NCBI GenBank assembly: GCA_947379685.1
Contig: CANCOG010000165.1
Span: 1-9,312 of the forward strand
Source of the DNA: Flavipsychrobacter stenotrophus
GTDB lineage: Bacteria > Bacteroidota > Bacteroidia > Chitinophagales > Chitinophagaceae
Reading direction: 5' to 3'
DNA length: 9,312 bases
Below the pieces are notes generated by a model, which saw nothing but the letters and a program-made list of their open reading frames with translations, did no database searches and was not told where the DNA came from. The translations under genes and the position numbers were made by a program. Below are positions 6,270-9,312 of this stretch, piece by piece (the stretch's first letter is position 1; each line of letters starts with the position of its first letter).

Positions 6270-6632
6270 TTGAAATGTGGAGGTTTAAATTTGTGGCATC
6301 CTTTCGGCAATGTGCTTGATATCCTTATAACTACTAATGGCTAAAAACAGAAAACCGGCATTTATAAGTTGCCGGTTTTCAGGAAGGAAAGGGAATAACC
6401 CAATGCAGTTCAACAGACGGGAATTTTCTAATCATTCACTTATAATTTTAAGTTAGAAACTGAGACAAAAGTATAGCGATAGTGGCCGCTGGTGAATGAC
6501 CTGGGTCAATGAGTGAGTTGATTTTGGTCAAGGTATTTGGTGAGCCCAAAGTCAGGCGAGTTTCGTTTGTTTAATGGTTGCAATTTTAACGGTCCACTAA
6601 AGAGTGGCAGATTCTGCAAGTGAGATTTATTA
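6270..6632. other. intergenic region with terminator and scattered dyads
   Basis: About 360 bases between two plus-strand genes. It contains the terminator at 6350-6380, a weak near-palindrome ACTTATAATTTTAAGT around 6438-6453, and a dyad TGACC-TG-GGTCA at 6497-6508 with a further GGTCA at 6526-6530. I see no TAnnTTTG match suitably placed for the downstream kinase gene and no gene. Confidence 0.5.
6350..6380 (+). terminator. hairpin terminator after the cyclophilin gene
   Basis: A perfect 11-base-pair stem GAAAACCGGCA (6350-6360) / TGCCGGTTTTC (6370-6380) encloses a 9-base loop, about 80 bases after the stop codon. The GC-rich core flanked by A and T runs is typical of intrinsic terminators. 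TTTT lies within the 3' arm on the plus strand; on the minus strand the hairpin is followed by TGTTTTTAG, so it could work in both directions. Confidence 0.75.
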
Positions 6633-7688
6633 ATGGTCTATTTTCAGGGCATAAATGAAATTGGCCCAATGGCCCCGAGCATGGCAGATATTTTTCCGGC
6701 CCAATATTCAACGCTTTCAGCTGTGGCGTTGGGTGTCTATATAGAGCAAACATATGGTTTTAAGGTGCTCTCCTGTAAGCTTCTGCTGCATGGGGTGAGC
6801 GACACCTATGTGGTGGTTGCGGAGCAGGGTAAATATATCCTGAAGATATACAGGGCGGCTCATAGGTCGGCGGGAGAGATTGCAGGTGAAGTTGAGTTGC
6901 TGCAAATACTGAAAGAAAGCGGTAGCCCCGTTGCCTATGTAGTTCCGGACGCTGCCGGAGATTATGTGCAGGCTTTTCAGGCTGCAGAAGGGTTGCGGCA
7001 TGGAGTGCTGTATGTTTTTGCAGCCGGGAAAAGCAACAATGACCTGACGGAAGAACAACTGCTGATCACGGGCCGGACAATGGCTGAGATACACAATGTA
7101 ACTGCCACTATAACGCTGGCAAACGCACGCCGGGAGTACACTATTGAAACAATGGTGCATGGCCCTTTGAATGTGCTGAGGGATTGTTTTGTTGGATATG
7201 CTATGGAGCAGCAGTATGAGTGGTTGTCGGCTGCTGCGCAAGAAATTATTGCCAGGTTTGAACGGCTGGAACACGGGACATTCAGCACAGGATATTGCCA
7301 TTACGACTACTTTCCCAAGAACTTCTTTTTTGATGAAGCCAATAACATTACGTTGTTTGATTTTGACTTTGCCGGCAAGGGGGTATTGGTTAATGACCTG
7401 GCTTCCATTTTCGTGTTTTTCTTCCTCCGGATGGAACATGGTGCACTTACAGAAACTACTGCCAGGGCCGCTTATGCTAACGTAGTTAGTGGATACCGAA
7501 AGGTAAGGCCGATTAGTAATACAGAGCTAAGTGCTGTGCCGCATTGTGGCTTTATGCTGCTGTTGTTTTACCTGGGCTTTCAGTACGAAAACTATGATGA
7601 CTGGTCTAATAGCTTCTTCGGCCCTAATTATCTCGCCGGGCGTATTGCAAGTATGAAACGATACAAGGAATTGTTTTGTGAGGGGTAG
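6633..7688 (+). CDS. phosphotransferase of the aminoglycoside-phosphotransferase (APH) fold
   Basis: A protein of 351 residues in the protein-kinase-like APH/choline kinase/homoserine kinase type II superfamily. The N lobe has K71 in YILKIYR for ATP binding and E86 in GEVELL as its salt-bridge partner. The catalytic loop is CHYDYFPKN (222-230), the counterpart of HGDLHxxN, with catalytic D225 and N230. The metal-binding DFD follows in LFDFDFAG (241-248, D243). All key residues are present, so it is probably active. The substrate (amino acid, sugar, small alcohol or antibiotic) cannot be read from sequence, and drug resistance should not be assumed. The start is uncertain: ATGs at 6669 and 6681 are in frame, and the conserved-looking N-terminus begins at ADIFPAQYSTLS, so the true protein may be 335-339 residues. 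No partner gene is adjacent on the same strand. Confidence 0.88.
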   Translation: MVYFQGINEIGPMAPSMADIFPAQYSTLSAVALGVYIEQTYGFKVLSCKLLLHGVSDTYVVVAEQGKYILKIYRAAHRSAGEIAGEVELLQILKESGSPVAYVVPDAAGDYVQAFQAAEGLRHGVLYVFAAGKSNNDLTEEQLLITGRTMAEIHNVTATITLANARREYTIETMVHGPLNVLRDCFVGYAMEQQYEWLSAAAQEIIARFERLEHGTFSTGYCHYDYFPKNFFFDEANNITLFDFDFAGKGVLVNDLASIFVFFFLRMEHGALTETTARAAYANVVSGYRKVRPISNTELSAVPHCGFMLLLFYLGFQYENYDDWSNSFFGPNYLAGRIASMKRYKELFCEG

Positions 7689-7751
7689 AGTTAGTTGTTA
7701 AGGTTTTTTGTCATCGCCTATGATGTGTTCAACACTTTCAGCGTTGGTGTT

Positions 7752-7811
7752 TTATGTCTGCTTTCCGCCGGTTTCACCGGCGGCTATTGTTGTTGAAGCC
7801 CTTTAGGCTTC
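7752..7811 (+). repeat. two-hairpin REP-like intergenic element, copy B
   Basis: TTATGTC (7752-7758) precedes stem CCGCCGG/CCGGCGG (7765-7771, 7777-7783) with loop TTTCA. The spacer is CTATTGTTGTT (7784-7794), and stem GAAGCC/GGCTTC (7795-7800, 7806-7811) has loop CTTTA. Stem lengths (7 bp first stem), loop size and loop sequence match copy A at 5421-5470 while the stem bases differ, as expected if structure rather than sequence is kept. It lies between convergent genes and may act as a bidirectional terminator. Confidence 0.6.
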
Positions 7812-7899
7812 TGCCCAATGGGGGGATCAATCCATAGACATATTGCTCCTTATTCACTCTGACTAGCAGTGTAATGGAGGTTAATTTATAAATGCAACT

Positions 7900-8997
7900 T
7901 TACCGCACCGTTTTCTTTTTATTTCTTTCGTAATCTTCGAAGATAAAACTACCCAGGCCATCGAGTGAGGAATAGAATGCCTTGCCTCCGTTTACCTCGG
8001 TAAAATTGCGGACAAATTCCTGCAAGTATGGGTCTTGTGCTATCATGAAGGTGATCACGGGGATTTTCATGCGTCTGAGCTGGCCTGCCAGGTTGAGCGT
8101 GCGGTTAAGTATTTTACTGTCAATACCAAAGCTGTTTTTGTAGTACTTGCCACCAATTTTCAAGCAGGTAGGCTTGCCATCGGTGATCATGAAGATCTGT
8201 TTGTTGGGGTTTTTACGACGGCGAAGGAGCTCCATGCTGAGTTCCAGTCCGGCGACCGTGTTGGTGTGGTAGGGGCCGACTTCCAGATAGGGGAGATCCT
8301 TCATTTCTATCTGCCAGGCATCGTTACCGAAAACCACAATGTCTAATGTGTCCTTAGGATAACGGGTGGTGATCAGTTCACTGAGGGCCATGGCTACCTT
8401 TTTGGCCGGGGTAATACGATCCTCGCCATAAAGTATCATGGAATGCGATATGTCAATCATCAGCACCGTAGAAGTCTGTGCCTTGAAGTCGGTCTCGTGA
8501 ATTTCCAGGTCATCCTGGTGCATGTTCAGGCTTTCAATGCCACGGTTGATGAATGCATTTTGAAGGCTGCCCGTGTAATTGATCAGTTCCGGTGAGTCGC
8601 CAAATTCATATGGCCTTGTTTCTGGGTTGGGTTCATCGCCCTGGCCAGTTTTGAAGGTATGGTGGTTGCCGCTTTTTGCTTTTTTCAGTTTGCCGAAAAT
8701 CTCTTCCAGCGACCGTTGCCGGATACTCTGTTCAGTTTTGGACGTTATTTTGAACGTGCCGTCCCGGTCGTTTTCCTTTATGTAGCCGTTTTCTTTAAGG
8801 TTTTCTATAAAATCGCCTACTCCATAATCCTTATTGGTAAGTCCATATTGCTTATCGAGCTGGCTGAGCCAACTCAGGGCTTCGCCTGCATCGCCGCTGG
8901 TGTAACCCAGAAGTTCGGTAAACAGATCCAAAAGCTTCTGGAACGGAGATTTTGCATTCTGGTCGGGAGTGAATTTTGTAAAAAGGAATCCTTGCAT
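7900..8997 (-). CDS. VWA (von Willebrand factor A) domain-containing protein
   Basis: A 365-residue protein with no signal peptide or membrane segment, so probably cytoplasmic. The N-terminal half (1-165) is charged and helical with no domain I recognise. The VWA domain spans about 175-350 and has a complete MIDAS metal site: DISHS (182-186, the DxSxS motif) after strand TVLMI, a Thr in YHTNT (T245 or T247), and D273 in FMITDGKP (269-276). Bacterial VWA proteins of this layout often work with a MoxR- or magnesium-chelatase-like AAA+ ATPase encoded next door; here the gene reads inward from the right edge, so such a partner could lie upstream beyond 9312 but is not seen. The C-terminus is basic (ERNKKKTVR). 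Its 5' leader is an octamer-repeat block beginning 10 bases upstream of the ATG. Confidence 0.9.
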   Translation of the reverse strand: MQGFLFTKFTPDQNAKSPFQKLLDLFTELLGYTSGDAGEALSWLSQLDKQYGLTNKDYGVGDFIENLKENGYIKENDRDGTFKITSKTEQSIRQRSLEEIFGKLKKAKSGNHHTFKTGQGDEPNPETRPYEFGDSPELINYTGSLQNAFINRGIESLNMHQDDLEIHETDFKAQTSTVLMIDISHSMILYGEDRITPAKKVAMALSELITTRYPKDTLDIVVFGNDAWQIEMKDLPYLEVGPYHTNTVAGLELSMELLRRRKNPNKQIFMITDGKPTCLKIGGKYYKNSFGIDSKILNRTLNLAGQLRRMKIPVITFMIAQDPYLQEFVRNFTEVNGGKAFYSSLDGLGSFIFEDYERNKKKTVR

Positions 8998-9006
8998 GGT
9001 TATTAC

Positions 9007-9046
9007 AATTAGCTGATTAGCAGATGTGCTGATTAGCTGATTTGTG
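9007..9046. repeat. degenerate octamer repeat block 1
   Basis: Five consecutive 8-base units: AATTAGCT, GATTAGCA, GATGTGCT, GATTAGCT, GATTTGTG. It lies immediately upstream of the VWA start codon. GCTGATTTGT (9036-9045) is matched in inverse by ACAAATCAGC (9075-9084), a possible 10-base-pair stem. Confidence 0.7.
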
Positions 9047-9130
9047 TTTTGTGGGTCCTGTATTTCAGTAACTTACAAATCAGCGGCCATTGCATCAGCG
9101 GCTAATACACAACTAAATTAGGGATTAGTT

Positions 9131-9143
9131 ACCTCACTGAGGT
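9131..9143. repeat. short inverted repeat between octamer blocks
   Basis: ACCTCA and TGAGGT face each other across a single C; the outer T/A at 9130 and 9144 also pair, giving a seven-base dyad. Its role is unknown; it could be a protein-binding site rather than an RNA hairpin because the loop is only one base. Confidence 0.35.
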
Positions 9144-9172
9144 ATTAAATTTACAAATTGGTACATTGAATC

Positions 9173-9212
9173 GGAGATTAGCTAATGTGCTGATTAGCAA
9201 ATTAGCTAATTT
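9173..9212. repeat. degenerate octamer repeat block 2
   Basis: About five 8-base units: GATTAGCT, AATGTGCT, GATTAGCA, AATTAGCT, AATTTGTG, followed by TTTTAGG. The order and ending are close to block 1 (both end in the octamer RATTTGTG followed by TTTT), so the two blocks look like diverged copies of one array. Confidence 0.65.
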
Positions 9213-9269
9213 GTGTTTTAGGTATGTCTGGAATATTTCTGACTTGTAAGTCAAAGCCCTGATCATCCG

Positions 9270-9308
9270 CAAATTGCCGAATTGGCAAATTGCCGAATTG
9301 GCAAATTG
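9270..9308. repeat. 16-base tandem repeat built from octamers
   Basis: CAAATTGCCGAATTGG occurs twice exactly (9270-9285, 9286-9301), followed by a partial CAAATTG. Each unit is itself two related octamers (AATTGCCG, AATTGGCA), so the period-8 pattern of blocks 1 and 2 continues here. It may run past the window edge's last bases (TCTC breaks the pattern). Confidence 0.8.
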
Positions 9309-9312
9309 TCTC

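Noticed and set aside
6717..7439. Minus-strand 240-codon frame
   Set aside because: It lies antisense to the APH-fold kinase, whose K, E, HxD, N and DFD motifs are all on the plus strand; the antisense product has no recognisable motif.
6633..7688. Antibiotic-resistance kinase
   Set aside because: The APH fold covers many metabolic kinases; no resistance-specific subfamily feature or mobile context is visible.
9270..9308. CRISPR array
   Set aside because: Units are 16 bases and directly abutting, with no spacers and no cas genes; it is a simple tandem repeat.

Overview
The window looks like an ordinary chromosomal segment of a Bacteroidetes bacterium, most likely close to the Chitinophagaceae. 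The basis is family content (GSCFA protein, DUF4159 protein, DltE-like SDR, cyclophilin with a long active-site insert), candidate promoters of the Bacteroidetes type (TAnnTTTG at -7), and the lack of strong Shine-Dalgarno sequences before most starts. I cannot name a genus from sequence alone. No tRNA, rRNA, CRISPR array, transposase, integrase or phage gene is visible.

Layout: (1) 100-1074 (+) GSCFA/SGNH-like protein. (2) 1276-1674 (+) stand-alone CheY-like receiver. (3) 1675-2097, a non-coding or degenerate stretch with tandem hairpins. (4) 2098-3505 (-), an rsmE to DUF4159 pair overlapping by 14 bases. (5) 3600-4178 (-) ECF sigma factor. (6) 4179-4582, a divergent intergenic region with a perfect 14-base palindrome. 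(7) 4583-5323 (+) SDR oxidoreductase. (8) 5324-5594, holding a two-hairpin REP-like element and a promoter. (9) 5595-6269 (+) exported cyclophilin-type peptidyl-prolyl isomerase, followed by a clear hairpin terminator. (10) 6633-7688 (+) aminoglycoside-phosphotransferase-fold kinase. (11) 7689-7899, a convergent gap with a second two-hairpin element. (12) 7900-8997 (-) VWA-domain protein. (13) 8998-9312, an intergenic region built largely from degenerate octamer repeats.

The genes do not form one pathway. They are mostly monocistronic housekeeping or accessory genes; only rsmE and the DUF4159 gene look co-transcribed and translationally coupled. I found no convincing new defence, mobile or biosynthetic system. 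The signals most worth following are non-coding: the paired-hairpin elements at about 5421-5470 and 7752-7811 with a possible third relative at 1734-1773, the period-8 repeat blocks upstream of the VWA gene, the palindrome upstream of the sigma factor gene, and two genes whose candidate -7 element ends exactly four bases before the ATG, which suggests leaderless or near-leaderless mRNAs.
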